From positions 124,001-188,000 of the forward strand of contig NZ_JANIDX010000001.1 of NCBI RefSeq assembly GCF_026385485.1: DNA of 64,000 nucleotides, written 5' to 3'. Each line of letters begins with the position of its first letter. Positions within the stretch are counted from its first letter, which is position 1. Position numbers and translations under genes: made by a program. Positions 1-8,697 of the stretch are shown here, one piece after another. The stretch comes from Bombella pollinis. Lineage in GTDB: Bacteria > Pseudomonadota > Alphaproteobacteria > Acetobacterales > Acetobacteraceae. Below the pieces are notes generated by a model. The model did no database searches and was not told the DNA's origin. It saw only the letters and a program-made list of their open reading frames with translations.

Positions 1-971
1 CGCGCCGCTTTCAATGGGGCAGCGGCTTCATCCCCCGCAGGAAAGAGCAAATCCCCACGGTCTGGTACGAGGTCAGGCTCTAAGCGCAAAGCAATGGACT
101 CACCAGCACCTGCAACAGGCTCATGCGGGGCATGCCAACGGCAGACCTCCGCCACGGTGGCCTCCTGCCCTTGCCCACCAATCACCAGCCGGTCCCCCTC
201 CCGCACTGTGCCGCGCTCAATACGGCCTGCGACATAACGCACACCTTCAAAACGATACACATCTTGCACAGGCATACGCAAAGGCAGCGCATGACGAGAG
301 GCTGGCGGCTGAATCTGCGCTAGGGCCTCCAACAAGGTTGGGCCTTTATACCATTCTGCCCTCTCCGAGCGGGTAGCGATGTTATCGCCATCCCGTGCCG
401 AAGCAGGAATGACCTGCTTAACATCAATCTCCAACCGGGCTAACAACTGGCGAATATCGCCCTCGACCTGTTTAAGCTTTGCCTCATCAAAATTGATGCT
501 ATCAGCCTTATTAAGCAGCACAATCACATGACTAATGCCGATGAGCCGTAGCAACATCGCATGGCGGCGTGTTTGCTCGCGCACGCCCTCAGCTGCGTCA
601 ACCACCAGCACGGCAGCCTCTGCATCCGCTGCACCAGTAATCATATTCCGTAAAAATTGCCGATGACCCGGCGCATCGACAATCACAAAATCCCGCCCAT
701 TTAGCTGGAAAGGAATGCGCGTGGAATCCACCGTCACGCCTTGGTCCCGCTCAATCTGAAGGGAATCGAGCAGGAAGCTCCATTCCACAGCAAGGCCACG
801 CTTACGGCTACTCTCGACAATCTGGACGAGGCGGCCATCAGGCAAGCTATCTGTATCGTATAACAAACGGCCAATCAGGGTGGATTTGCCATGGTCCACA
901 TGGCCAACAATCACAATCGGCGTGCTAACACCGTGACGAACCTGCGTAGAAGATGAATGAGGTTGTGTCAT
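1..971 (-). CDS. cysN: Sulfate adenylyltransferase subunit 1 (GTPase), 3' part cut by window edge
   Basis: Regulatory GTPase subunit of ATP sulfurylase, which makes adenylylsulfate (APS) from sulfate and ATP in the cytoplasm. Translating the minus strand from the ATG at 971 gives an open frame to the window edge. The GTPase motifs are visible: GHVDHGKST (P-loop), DAPGH (G3) and NKAD (G4), followed by an EF-Tu-like beta-barrel region. The P-loop reads like EF-Tu rather than the GSVDDGKST of E. coli CysN. A GAGGAG ribosome site lies 10 bases before the ATG. It starts 14 bases after the cysD stop, so the two are co-transcribed. The C-terminus is missing, so I cannot say whether an APS kinase (CysC) domain is fused. 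Confidence 0.93.
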   Translation of the reverse strand, partial: MTQPHSSSTQVRHGVSTPIVIVGHVDHGKSTLIGRLLYDTDSLPDGRLVQIVESSRKRGLAVEWSFLLDSLQIERDQGVTVDSTRIPFQLNGRDFVIVDAPGHRQFLRNMITGAADAEAAVLVVDAAEGVREQTRRHAMLLRLIGISHVIVLLNKADSINFDEAKLKQVEGDIRQLLARLEIDVKQVIPASARDGDNIATRSERAEWYKGPTLLEALAQIQPPASRHALPLRMPVQDVYRFEGVRYVAGRIERGTVREGDRLVIGGQGQEATVAEVCRWHAPHEPVAGAGESIALRLEPDLVPDRGDLLFPAGDEAAAPLKAA

Positions 972-985
972 CGTTAAAGCTCTCC

Positions 986-1804
986 TCACAAATAGCCAGC
1001 AACGCGGAGACGCTCAAACGCATCTTCTGATTCATGGTCCATAGCGCGGCCCGCCCGCTCGGACGTGCGGCTTGTCTCAAGCTCGGCAATAACCTCCGCC
1101 ACGGTGGAGGCTTGGCTTTCAATCGGGCTGGTAATGTCTTGGTCGCCTAGCGAGCGATAACGCTTGCCATCTTTTGCGAAATAGAGGTCCACTAGCGGAA
1201 TATTCTCGCGCTCAATATACCGCCAAATATCTAGCTCCCGCCATGCCAGCAGCGGATGAACACGCACATGCATCCCCTCCTCATAAGGGGTAGCATATTG
1301 GTCCCAAAACTCTGGCGGTTGGTTCCGCACATCCCATTGATGGCTCGCCCCGCGCGGGCTAAAGACGCGCTCTTTAGCACGGGTCGCCTGCTCATCCCGC
1401 CGGATACCAGCCACAACACCGCGGAACTTATGCTTATCAATCAAATTCGCTAACCCGACCGTCTTGCGTGCAGCAGAGCGTGCAGCGGGGGGGAGAGACG
1501 GGTCCATCTCCTCCACGGGGGGACATTCCCCTAAAATGAGGTCTAAGTTCCATTTTTTGGCGTATTCATCACGAAACGCATACATCTCGGGGAACTTCTT
1601 ACCCGTATCCACATGCATCACGGGGAAAGGCACATGACCCATAAACGCCTTACGCGCGAGCCAGACCATCACGTTACTATCTTTGCCTAAAGACCATAGC
1701 AGGGCCATAGGCTTCAACTTGCGATAAGCCTCCCGCAGGATGAAGATGCTCTGGGCCTCTAATTGGTCCAAACCATCCATAATATGTGCGTCTTGCAGAG
1801 CCAT
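986..1804 (-). CDS. cysD: Sulfate adenylyltransferase subunit 2
   Basis: Catalytic subunit of ATP sulfurylase, 272 residues, partner of CysN. The PP-loop SLGKDS near residue 40 and the following HVDTGKKFPEM and GIRRDEQ blocks are typical of CysD. A GGGAG ribosome site sits 5 bases before the ATG. It is the middle gene of a cysH-cysD-cysN run on the minus strand, with short gaps of about 41 and 14 bases. Length and motifs look complete. Confidence 0.95.
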   Translation of the reverse strand: MALQDAHIMDGLDQLEAQSIFILREAYRKLKPMALLWSLGKDSNVMVWLARKAFMGHVPFPVMHVDTGKKFPEMYAFRDEYAKKWNLDLILGECPPVEEMDPSLPPAARSAARKTVGLANLIDKHKFRGVVAGIRRDEQATRAKERVFSPRGASHQWDVRNQPPEFWDQYATPYEEGMHVRVHPLLAWRELDIWRYIERENIPLVDLYFAKDGKRYRSLGDQDITSPIESQASTVAEVIAELETSRTSERAGRAMDHESEDAFERLRVAGYL

Positions 1805-1845
1805 GCCTGCTCCCTTTCCTTACTGATAAGCCCGATAGTCGGGCG

Positions 1846-2625
1846 TCATTCTACAGGTCGTTCCGCTAATAAAGCCGTGGCTGAAATCTCTTCCTTATCC
1901 GCACCGGGTGGCGGCGTAACGGGCACAGGGCGATGTAGGCCACATTCCGTTTTCGCAAGCCCAGCCCAGCGGCCTGCGCGGCTATCCTCACCCGCACCAA
2001 CGGGCCTTGTGCAAGGCTCACACCCAATAGAGCGATAACCACGCGCAACAAGAGGATGAGCAGGCAAGGCTTTCTCCTTCATAAAGTCAGCAATCTGCGC
2101 CTCACTCCACCCAGCAAGGGGGTTAAGCTTTACACTGCCATCCGCCTGCCGCTCAGCCACTGGGAGGGCTGCCCGCGTGGCTGCTTGCATACGCTTACGC
2201 CCCGTCACCCAAATATCAAACTCTGGCAGAACAACATCTAAAGGCTCTACTTTACGCAGGGCACAACACGCATCAGGGTCGAAGGCCACAAGCTGGCCCT
2301 CCGGGTCACGATACTCGACCTCTTTACGCGCAGGCTGGAGGGTGCGGACATCCTCCAACCCCAAATGCTGGCTTAGCTCATCACGATAGGCCAAAGTCTC
2401 CGGGAAATGCCGCCCTGTATCGAGGAAGAAAACCGGCACGGCTTTATCCTGCGCGGCAATCTGCGCGAGTAATACGGCGGACTCCGCCCCAAAGGAGGAA
2501 ATCACCGCCACGCGACCGGGAAAACGTGCCAAAACAGAGGCCAGCACACGCCCTGTTTCCTCCTCTGACGCAGCAACAACCCCCTGATGAGGGAGAGCCT
2601 TATATTCATCCTCCGAGACCGCCAC
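1846..2625 (-). CDS. cysH: Assimilatory APS/PAPS reductase, GTG start
   Basis: Reduces (phospho)adenylylsulfate to sulfite with thioredoxin. The protein has the PP-loop-like SSFGAES, a conserved DTGRHFPET block and a C-terminal KTECGLH carrying the catalytic cysteine. It also has a CC pair (DACCALRK) and a CxxC (GCEPC), the four iron-sulfur ligands of bacterial APS-type reductases, so APS is the likelier substrate. The longest frame starts at 2724, but its first 33 residues are AT-rich and unlike the family. I chose the GTG at 2625, which has AGGAG 8 bases upstream and gives 259 residues. First gene of the cysHDN operon. Confidence 0.9.
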   Translation of the reverse strand: MAVSEDEYKALPHQGVVAASEEETGRVLASVLARFPGRVAVISSFGAESAVLLAQIAAQDKAVPVFFLDTGRHFPETLAYRDELSQHLGLEDVRTLQPARKEVEYRDPEGQLVAFDPDACCALRKVEPLDVVLPEFDIWVTGRKRMQAATRAALPVAERQADGSVKLNPLAGWSEAQIADFMKEKALPAHPLVARGYRSIGCEPCTRPVGAGEDSRAGRWAGLAKTECGLHRPVPVTPPPGADKEEISATALLAERPVE

Positions 2626-2704
2626 GTACCCTGCTCCTGCATCTTTAATACGATAAAAAAGAGAGTAATTGCATAATCCACTAACTTCAATGTGTATTTT
2701 ATAT

Positions 2705-2767
2705 AAAAAATGAAAAAAGATCATTTTTTGATGATATAAAGATAGCTTTGTAAAGAAATTCAGCCAA
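2705..2767 (-). promoter_or_regulatory. Candidate cysHDN promoter and AT-rich leader
   Basis: On the minus strand TTGGCT (2767-2762) and TATCTT (2744-2739) are spaced by 17 bases and point into cysH. The predicted leader of about 107 bases carries a perfect 9-bp inverted repeat, AAAAAATGA (2705-2713) and TCATTTTTT (2721-2729). The repeat could be an operator or a weak hairpin. This is pattern matching only. Confidence 0.4.
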
Positions 2768-2822
2768 AATATTTGCTTTTATTAAACTATTTATATTCGT
2801 TGTTTATTCTCTCGCAGCATCC

Positions 2823-4508
2823 TTAAAAGCGGAAGGTCAACGTAGAGAGCATATAGGTCCCATTTTGTCCCCCCGCTTGCCGCATCCGATGGGTAAGAAA
2901 AATAGCCCCACCATCAAGCTGCCAATTCACATGCTGTTGAAGCTGAAATTGCACCTGCCCTTGCGGTTGTAACCCCACGGCACGCCCCGCCGCCCTTAGA
3001 CGAGACCCCGCTAAAAAGGAAAAAGGCGATGAGGAGTTATACAGCCCATCATGCACGCTCTCTCGCCATAAATACGGCACACGAATACGGATATTCATAA
3101 AAGGGCGAGGCGCAATGCTCATAAGCGGGCCTGCACTAATAAGGTTAGCCCGCGCTATCGTCCGTGTGAGGTCGAATGTCGCATTACGCGGGGAGAAAGG
3201 GGCCGAGAATGTTCCCTCCGTACCATGCGCGCGACGATTATCCCCCCCGCTATAAGCCTCCGCCTGCACACCGAGGAAGGGATGTAAGGAGGAGGAAGAA
3301 TGACGCCAGCCCGCCACCCCACGCACAGCCCATGCACTCACCGGGCGGCTGCCGATAGCAGATTTACTCGGATGGAACCGCCCTGCCTGATAAACGCCAC
3401 TAACATCATACTCAAAGGCGGGGGCCGAGCCATACCAGCGGAACCCGCCATTTTGGCGCGTCTGCGTGCCTGCCTCGCTTCCTTTAAGCTGGGCAATAGC
3501 GGCAAGCTTCCCCCCATAGTGAAAGCCCATCCAAAATAGATCCAAAAAAGAATGAACCTGCTGCCCCGCGATAGAAAAACGCGGCAGAGCGACCGTAACA
3601 TCGCCCCCATAAAGGCGCGTTCCATCATCAAATCCGCCGCCCATGATGGTATCTCGCGTCACTTGTGTTGCCACAAAATTATACACATCAACCCGCACAC
3701 GCTCCCACATGGCATAGCCCCGCGCGCCATTCCATGAGAGTTGCACATTAGGGGTCTCACGGGCGTAAATCAGCCATGAAGGGGCATCCAAAAATTGCTG
3801 CCGCCCGACCATTACGCCCGTTTTTGCACCTAGAAGCTTCTGCTCGTAACGAACAAAAAGCTGCTGCAAGCCAAGCCTACGCCGCCATGTCGCGTTATAG
3901 CCGTAATAATTCCACCCTGCGGCCTCGCCATTATTAAGCTGCCCGAATATCTGCCAATGCGTGCCGAGATGCAGCTCTGCCCCCAACAAATTACGCACTG
4001 TAAACCGGCCAGAATGACGCTTACCTACTGTGCCAAGCATCGGGCTGGATTCATACCAGTTCCGAATCCGTGATTCCCCGGAGAGGGTCAGCCAAATACT
4101 GCCTGATTCATTCAAACGAATCGCTTTTAGAGGGTCCAGAAAATCCGTGTAATTCTTCAGGTCTTTTTTGCTGCTCCAATCCTCAGCCCATGGGGCCACA
4201 CCATAAACCCCCACCGGGCCAAAACCTGCGAACTCCCCATTCCCCCAATTAAAAGCCCCCCAATCGCCCTGATGCCGCTTTTTAGAACGATTCTGCTCCG
4301 GCGTGACACGACGTGGTTGGCCAATCACCCCCGCCCCCGGCATGACCTCCACCGCTGGCGGGGGCTTATCCTCTGCCTGTAACGGCCCTACCCCGCCAAA
4401 GCACGCCGATGCCACCATCACAATAGATGCCCATACAGGGCCATCCCATTTTGGCACATCACCGATGATATACGCACGAGCATGGCGTGATGACGAGACG
4501 GAGGGCAT
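2823..4508 (-). CDS. Alginate-export (AlgE-like) family outer membrane protein
   Basis: Predicted outer membrane beta-barrel of 561 residues. A hydrophobic segment at about residues 23-43 ending in GPLQAED suggests a signal peptide, followed by a Pro-rich linker and a long barrel with alternating aromatic strands ending in TLTFRF, a terminal Phe typical of BAM substrates. Blocks such as LSGESRIRNWYES and FLDAPSWLIYARETPN resemble the alginate-export domain family. In acetic acid bacteria these proteins need not move alginate, so the substrate is unknown. The start is uncertain: no good ribosome site precedes 4508, and a GTG 17 codons downstream would give a more compact signal peptide. It stands alone, with a striking inverted repeat just upstream. 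Confidence 0.75.
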   Translation of the reverse strand: MPSVSSSRHARAYIIGDVPKWDGPVWASIVMVASACFGGVGPLQAEDKPPPAVEVMPGAGVIGQPRRVTPEQNRSKKRHQGDWGAFNWGNGEFAGFGPVGVYGVAPWAEDWSSKKDLKNYTDFLDPLKAIRLNESGSIWLTLSGESRIRNWYESSPMLGTVGKRHSGRFTVRNLLGAELHLGTHWQIFGQLNNGEAAGWNYYGYNATWRRRLGLQQLFVRYEQKLLGAKTGVMVGRQQFLDAPSWLIYARETPNVQLSWNGARGYAMWERVRVDVYNFVATQVTRDTIMGGGFDDGTRLYGGDVTVALPRFSIAGQQVHSFLDLFWMGFHYGGKLAAIAQLKGSEAGTQTRQNGGFRWYGSAPAFEYDVSGVYQAGRFHPSKSAIGSRPVSAWAVRGVAGWRHSSSSLHPFLGVQAEAYSGGDNRRAHGTEGTFSAPFSPRNATFDLTRTIARANLISAGPLMSIAPRPFMNIRIRVPYLWRESVHDGLYNSSSPFSFLAGSRLRAAGRAVGLQPQGQVQFQLQQHVNWQLDGGAIFLTHRMRQAGGQNGTYMLSTLTFRF

Positions 4509-4526
4509 GGGACATCCATTTATACG

Positions 4527-4554
4527 ATATGTAATAGTGCAATATATTACATAT
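4527..4554. promoter_or_regulatory. Perfect 10-bp inverted repeat, operator-like
   Basis: ATATGTAATA (4527-4536) and TATTACATAT (4545-4554) are perfect inverse complements with an 8-bp spacer, 19 bp upstream of the barrel protein start. Arm length and position suit a dimeric repressor. I do not recognise the regulator. The arms are AT-rich, so chance is not excluded. Confidence 0.45.
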
Positions 4555-4611
4555 GTTTTTATCCCCTTTGTGAAGTCGTGAAATTATAATTCCACGATTA
4601 TTTTTCCGATT

Positions 4612-5235
4612 CTACGCCACACAATCTTGCAAAAAGCGGGCCATGGCCTGTCCACGATGGCTGAAACGGTTTTTCTCCTCCTCGGTCATTTCGGCAAAAC
4701 GGCGGCTCTCCCCTTCAGGGATAAAGATAGGGTCATAACCATGGCCATGCGTCCCACGCGGGGGCCATGCGACATGGCCATGACATGCCGCCTCTACCAT
4801 ACGATACGCCCCATCAGGCCACGCCACACATAAGACCACAACAAAAGAGGCCCCTTTATCAGCAGAGCCACTGGCCTGCATCGCCTCATATACGCGGTTC
4901 ATCGCGAGGGTCATATCACGCTGCGGACCAGCCCAGCGGGCGGAATACACACCCGGCTTGCCGTTAAGGGCTGCAACGCAAAAACCGGAATCATCTGCCA
5001 AAGCAGGCAGGCCGGTTGCTTTTGCTGCGGCCGCGGCCTTAATCAGCGCATTCCCGGCAAAATCCGCTGCGGTTTCCTCTGGCTCTGGCAAATTTAATGC
5101 CGCTGCGGAGCGGACTGTAATGCCGCTCTCCGCCAATAAGAGGGAGAACTCTCGTAATTTACCTTGATTATGGCTAGCGAGGACAAGCTCACTCCCCCGC
5201 GCTAGGCGGCGCATTTTATCTTCATAATGCGGCAT
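4612..5235 (-). CDS. rdgB: Non-canonical purine NTP pyrophosphatase (RdgB/HAM1)
   Basis: Hydrolyses dITP, ITP and XTP to monophosphates, keeping damaged purines out of DNA. The 207-residue protein has the family hallmarks LASHNQGKLREF near the N-terminus, ALADDSGFCVAALNGKPGVYSARWAG, and the C-terminal FAEMTEEEKNRFSHRGQA. The ATG at 5235 has GGGAGG 9 bases upstream, inside the end of rph, and lies 5 bases after the rph stop, so rph-rdgB form an operon, a common alphaproteobacterial pairing. Confidence 0.95.
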   Translation of the reverse strand: MPHYEDKMRRLARGSELVLASHNQGKLREFSLLLAESGITVRSAAALNLPEPEETAADFAGNALIKAAAAAKATGLPALADDSGFCVAALNGKPGVYSARWAGPQRDMTLAMNRVYEAMQASGSADKGASFVVVLCVAWPDGAYRMVEAACHGHVAWPPRGTHGHGYDPIFIPEGESRRFAEMTEEEKNRFSHRGQAMARFLQDCVA

Positions 5236-5240
5236 AAAGC

Positions 5241-5960
5241 TTAGCCTCCCTTTTTACGAGTGAGAGCTTCTTTCTGCACGGCAAAGAGGGTCTGTGTGCC
5301 TTTCTGTGCAAGGTCAAAAAGCTGTTGGAACTCCTCCGGGCGGAAGGGGCGATCCTCCGCTGTGCCTTGAATCTCCACAATCCCGCCATCGGCTGTGAGG
5401 ACAAAATTGGTATCGGCCTGCGCGCTGCTATCTTCTTGATAATCAAGGTCCAACACAGCCCCGGCCTCTGTCAAACCACACGATACAGCTGCGACTTGTG
5501 CGGTCAGAGCTTTGCTTTTGCCCATCCCCTCCAACGCATGCGCCAGGGCAACCCATGCCCCGGTAATGGAGGCACAACGCGTCCCGCCATCGGCATTCAG
5601 CACGTCACAATCTAGCGTAATCATACATTCGCCAAGGGCTTTAAGGTCCACGCAAGCCCGAAGGGACCGCCCAATGAGCCGCTGAATCTCCTGCGTGCGG
5701 CCTGATTGCTTACCCCGTGCTGCCTCGCGGGAGCCACGCGTATGAGTCGCGCGCGGTAACATGCCATATTCCGCCGTTACCCACCCTTGGCCCTGCCCTC
5801 GCAGGAAAGGTGGCACCCGTGTCTCGACCGAGGCCGTGCAGAGCACTTCCGTCCCCCCTACGCGAATCAGCGCAGAGCCTTCCGCATGAGTGGCAAAGCC
5901 TGTCTCGATTGTAACAGAACGGAGGGCATCGGCAGCGCGACCGGAGGGACGTGTAACCAT
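5241..5960 (-). CDS. rph: Ribonuclease PH
   Basis: Phosphate-dependent 3' exoribonuclease that trims tRNA 3' ends. The protein is 239 residues, the usual length. Visible family blocks are EGSALIRVGGTEVLCTASVE, TAEYGMLPRATHTR (phosphate-site Arg region), RSLRACVDLKALGE, and CDVLNADGGTRCASITGA. AAGGA sits 8 bases before the ATG. It is the first gene of a minus-strand pair with rdgB and is transcribed away from the PBP1A gene. Confidence 0.96.
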   Translation of the reverse strand: MVTRPSGRAADALRSVTIETGFATHAEGSALIRVGGTEVLCTASVETRVPPFLRGQGQGWVTAEYGMLPRATHTRGSREAARGKQSGRTQEIQRLIGRSLRACVDLKALGECMITLDCDVLNADGGTRCASITGAWVALAHALEGMGKSKALTAQVAAVSCGLTEAGAVLDLDYQEDSSAQADTNFVLTADGGIVEIQGTAEDRPFRPEEFQQLFDLAQKGTQTLFAVQKEALTRKKGG

Positions 5961-6094
5961 GAACTAAATCCTTAACTCTTTTTAAAACAAGCCCCACAAT
6001 AAGGCTTATCCTATGGGCGTCCAGCACCGTACCATAAAACAGAACCTATGAGGCTGCCTCCCGTTTTTTTATTGACCATGTTATAGAGGGCAGC

Positions 6095-8659
6095 ATGACG
6101 CGTTCTTCTATGCTGCCAGACAGCCCGCCACCGCCTTTTCAGAAGCCCCGTTTCCGCCGTTGGCGGTTCTTACTAGGGGCTGCGCTTAGCCTTTGCACGC
6201 TTGGCCTTGCCACCCTTGTGCTGGTGGGTTGGGGCTTATATGCCCATCTTAGTGCTAATCTCCCCAGCGTAGAGAGCTTGCAACATTACCAACCCCCCGT
6301 TGTAAGCCGGCTATACACCGCTGATGACCAACTCATGGCCGAACTCTCGCACGAGCGGCGTATTTATGTGCCCATCCGGGCCATCCCCCCACGTGTGCGT
6401 AACGCCTTCCTCGCTGCGGAGGACCAAAATTTCTATTCCCATGGCGGGGTGGACCCTTTAGCGATGCTGCGTGCTGGGGTGACGGATATTATCAGCATCC
6501 TCACCCATCAGGGTAAACGTCCCCTCGGGGCCTCCACCATTACCCAACAGGTCGCTAAGGTCATGCTGCTTAATAATAACAGCCTGACCATCGACCGCAA
6601 AATACGCGAAGCTCTGCTTGCGATGCGTATTGAGCGCACCCTCTCCAAAGACCGTATTTTAGAAATCTATCTTAACGGGATTTATCTGGGTAATGGGGCT
6701 TATGGTGTAGAAGCCGCCGCTCAGACTTATTTTAACAAAACGCTCGACCAACTTAGCAATGCCGAGGCTGCGATGCTGGCCAGCATGCCTAAATCCCCTA
6801 GCAATTATAATCCCTTCCTCCACCCTAAAGCGGCGATGTGGCGGCGCAACTGGGTGCTGGACCGGATGAGCGAGACACGCGCCATCACCCCAGAGGATGC
6901 CCAGCAAGCTAAGCAAGACCCGCTCATCCCCCAAGGCTATACGCGCTTCGGCCCCTTGCAGGATTCCGAATGGTTCGCCGCAGAAGTCCGCCGCCAGCTC
7001 ACCACCCTCTATAGTGAGGAACAAACCACCGAGGGCGGGTTGGATGTCCATACCAGTTTGGATGCTCACCTCCAGCAAGTCAGCACTCATTTATTACGGG
7101 AAGGGCTCATCAATTATGCACGCACGCATGAGGGCTGGCACGGCCCTGTAGGGCACCTAACCAGCCTGACAACATGGCAAGATGACCTCCCCAGCCAGAA
7201 GCCTCCCGCAGGGATGCTCTCCTCATGGCGGTTAGCCGTTATACTCTCCCCAGCCCCAGTAGTGCATGTTGGGTGGGTGAGTGGCCATACAGCCCACACC
7301 GCCACACTCCGCAAAGCTGATGAGAGCTGGAGCCGGCGCACTCATCCACTTCTCCCCGGTCAAATCGTGATGATTGAACCGCAAAGCGATGGCTCCGCAG
7401 CACTAGAGCAAATCCCCCAAGTGGAAGGGGCTACCGTCACGCTGGATGCCCATACAGGCCGTGTGCTGGCCCTTGTGGGGGGCTGGTCCTTCCAGCAAAG
7501 CCAATTTAACCGTGCCACACAGGCCCAACGTCAACCGGGGTCCTCCTTTAAGCCGCTCGTCTATCTTGCTGCGATGGAGCGGGATATTTCCCCCTCTGAA
7601 ACATTTGATGATTCCCCCATCAGCTTTGGGGATTGGAAGCCGCAAAATTACGAGCATGATAATTGGGGCCCCACCACGTTGCATGATGCCCTGCGGGAGA
7701 GCCGTAACCTCGTCACGATTCGCGTTGCCGCGCATCTAGGGATGAAGGCTGTTAGCGATATAGCGGTACGCTCTGGCATGGTGAACAATATGCCGCCTTA
7801 CCTGCCCGCTGCCCTCGGTGCGGTGGAGACAACCGTCCTTAAAGAAGCTGGGGCCTATGCTGCTATCGCCAATGGTGGCCATAGCATCACCCCTAGCCTC
7901 ATCGACTATATCCAAAACCCAGATGGGACAATTATTTGGCGAAATCAGGCTAATCACCGTACCGTCACAACGGAGAATGGCCTGCCTGTCATCCATGATG
8001 ACCGGCCCGTCCTCGCCTCCCCGCAAAGTGCTTATCAAATCACCACCATGATGCGCGATGTCATTGCCCGTGGGACTGGTGTGCGCGCAGGTGTGGGGAT
8101 TGACCGCCCCATCGCCGGGAAAACCGGGACAAGCCAAGATTATCATGACGCATGGTTTGCAGGCTTCTCGCCCGATGTCGTCACTGTGGTGTGGATTGGT
8201 TATGATAACCCCCACAGCCTCGGTAAGAACGAGACAGGCGGCCATCTCTCCGGCCCTATCTGGAATGGCATCATGAAAGCCGTTTTTGCCACCCGTCCCA
8301 AACTGGACTTCCCCACCCCAGAGGGCATGACCTTGGCAGAATATGACACAGGGCGCATCCGGGCGATTGATGCGTTTAAACAGGACCAGATTCCAGGAGC
8401 ATCCGTCCCACTGCATGGCTTTGGCGATGGGACACAAACCCTTACTGCGGCCGATACGGGTGCGGATATGATTCCTGATTCTGAGACCGATATGCCCAGC
8501 AGCACCCCCAACAACACATCCGGTTCTGCTAACCCTGCCAATAGTGATGCCCCCCTTCCCCCCCCTACACCCATGGCGGCTACGCCAGCCCCCAGCACTC
8601 CCAACACGACACCAAACACCACAGGGGGAGGTGACATTGGCGTTGGGGGGCTATACTAA
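6095..8659 (+). CDS. mrcA: Penicillin-binding protein 1A, bifunctional transglycosylase/transpeptidase
   Basis: Class A PBP of 854 residues that polymerises and crosslinks peptidoglycan in the periplasm. Order of parts: short cytoplasmic tail, one membrane segment at about residues 27-52, a glycosyltransferase domain with AAEDQNFYSHGGVDP (catalytic Glu) and GASTITQQVAK, an OB-like insert, then the transpeptidase domain with GSSFKP (nucleophile SxxK), SRN (SxN) and KTGTS (KTG). The C-terminal 80 residues are low-complexity Pro/Thr/Asn/Ser. GAGGG lies 4 bases before the ATG. Confidence 0.95.
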   Translation: MTRSSMLPDSPPPPFQKPRFRRWRFLLGAALSLCTLGLATLVLVGWGLYAHLSANLPSVESLQHYQPPVVSRLYTADDQLMAELSHERRIYVPIRAIPPRVRNAFLAAEDQNFYSHGGVDPLAMLRAGVTDIISILTHQGKRPLGASTITQQVAKVMLLNNNSLTIDRKIREALLAMRIERTLSKDRILEIYLNGIYLGNGAYGVEAAAQTYFNKTLDQLSNAEAAMLASMPKSPSNYNPFLHPKAAMWRRNWVLDRMSETRAITPEDAQQAKQDPLIPQGYTRFGPLQDSEWFAAEVRRQLTTLYSEEQTTEGGLDVHTSLDAHLQQVSTHLLREGLINYARTHEGWHGPVGHLTSLTTWQDDLPSQKPPAGMLSSWRLAVILSPAPVVHVGWVSGHTAHTATLRKADESWSRRTHPLLPGQIVMIEPQSDGSAALEQIPQVEGATVTLDAHTGRVLALVGGWSFQQSQFNRATQAQRQPGSSFKPLVYLAAMERDISPSETFDDSPISFGDWKPQNYEHDNWGPTTLHDALRESRNLVTIRVAAHLGMKAVSDIAVRSGMVNNMPPYLPAALGAVETTVLKEAGAYAAIANGGHSITPSLIDYIQNPDGTIIWRNQANHRTVTTENGLPVIHDDRPVLASPQSAYQITTMMRDVIARGTGVRAGVGIDRPIAGKTGTSQDYHDAWFAGFSPDVVTVVWIGYDNPHSLGKNETGGHLSGPIWNGIMKAVFATRPKLDFPTPEGMTLAEYDTGRIRAIDAFKQDQIPGASVPLHGFGDGTQTLTAADTGADMIPDSETDMPSSTPNNTSGSANPANSDAPLPPPTPMAATPAPSTPNTTPNTTGGGDIGVGGLY

Positions 8660-8697
8660 GGCAGCATCACTAACCATAGGAATAAGGAGAACGCCTC

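Noticed and set aside
7736..8437. A 233-codon minus-strand frame inside the PBP1A gene
   Set aside because: Shadow of PBP1A; no recognisable domain, start signal or operon context.
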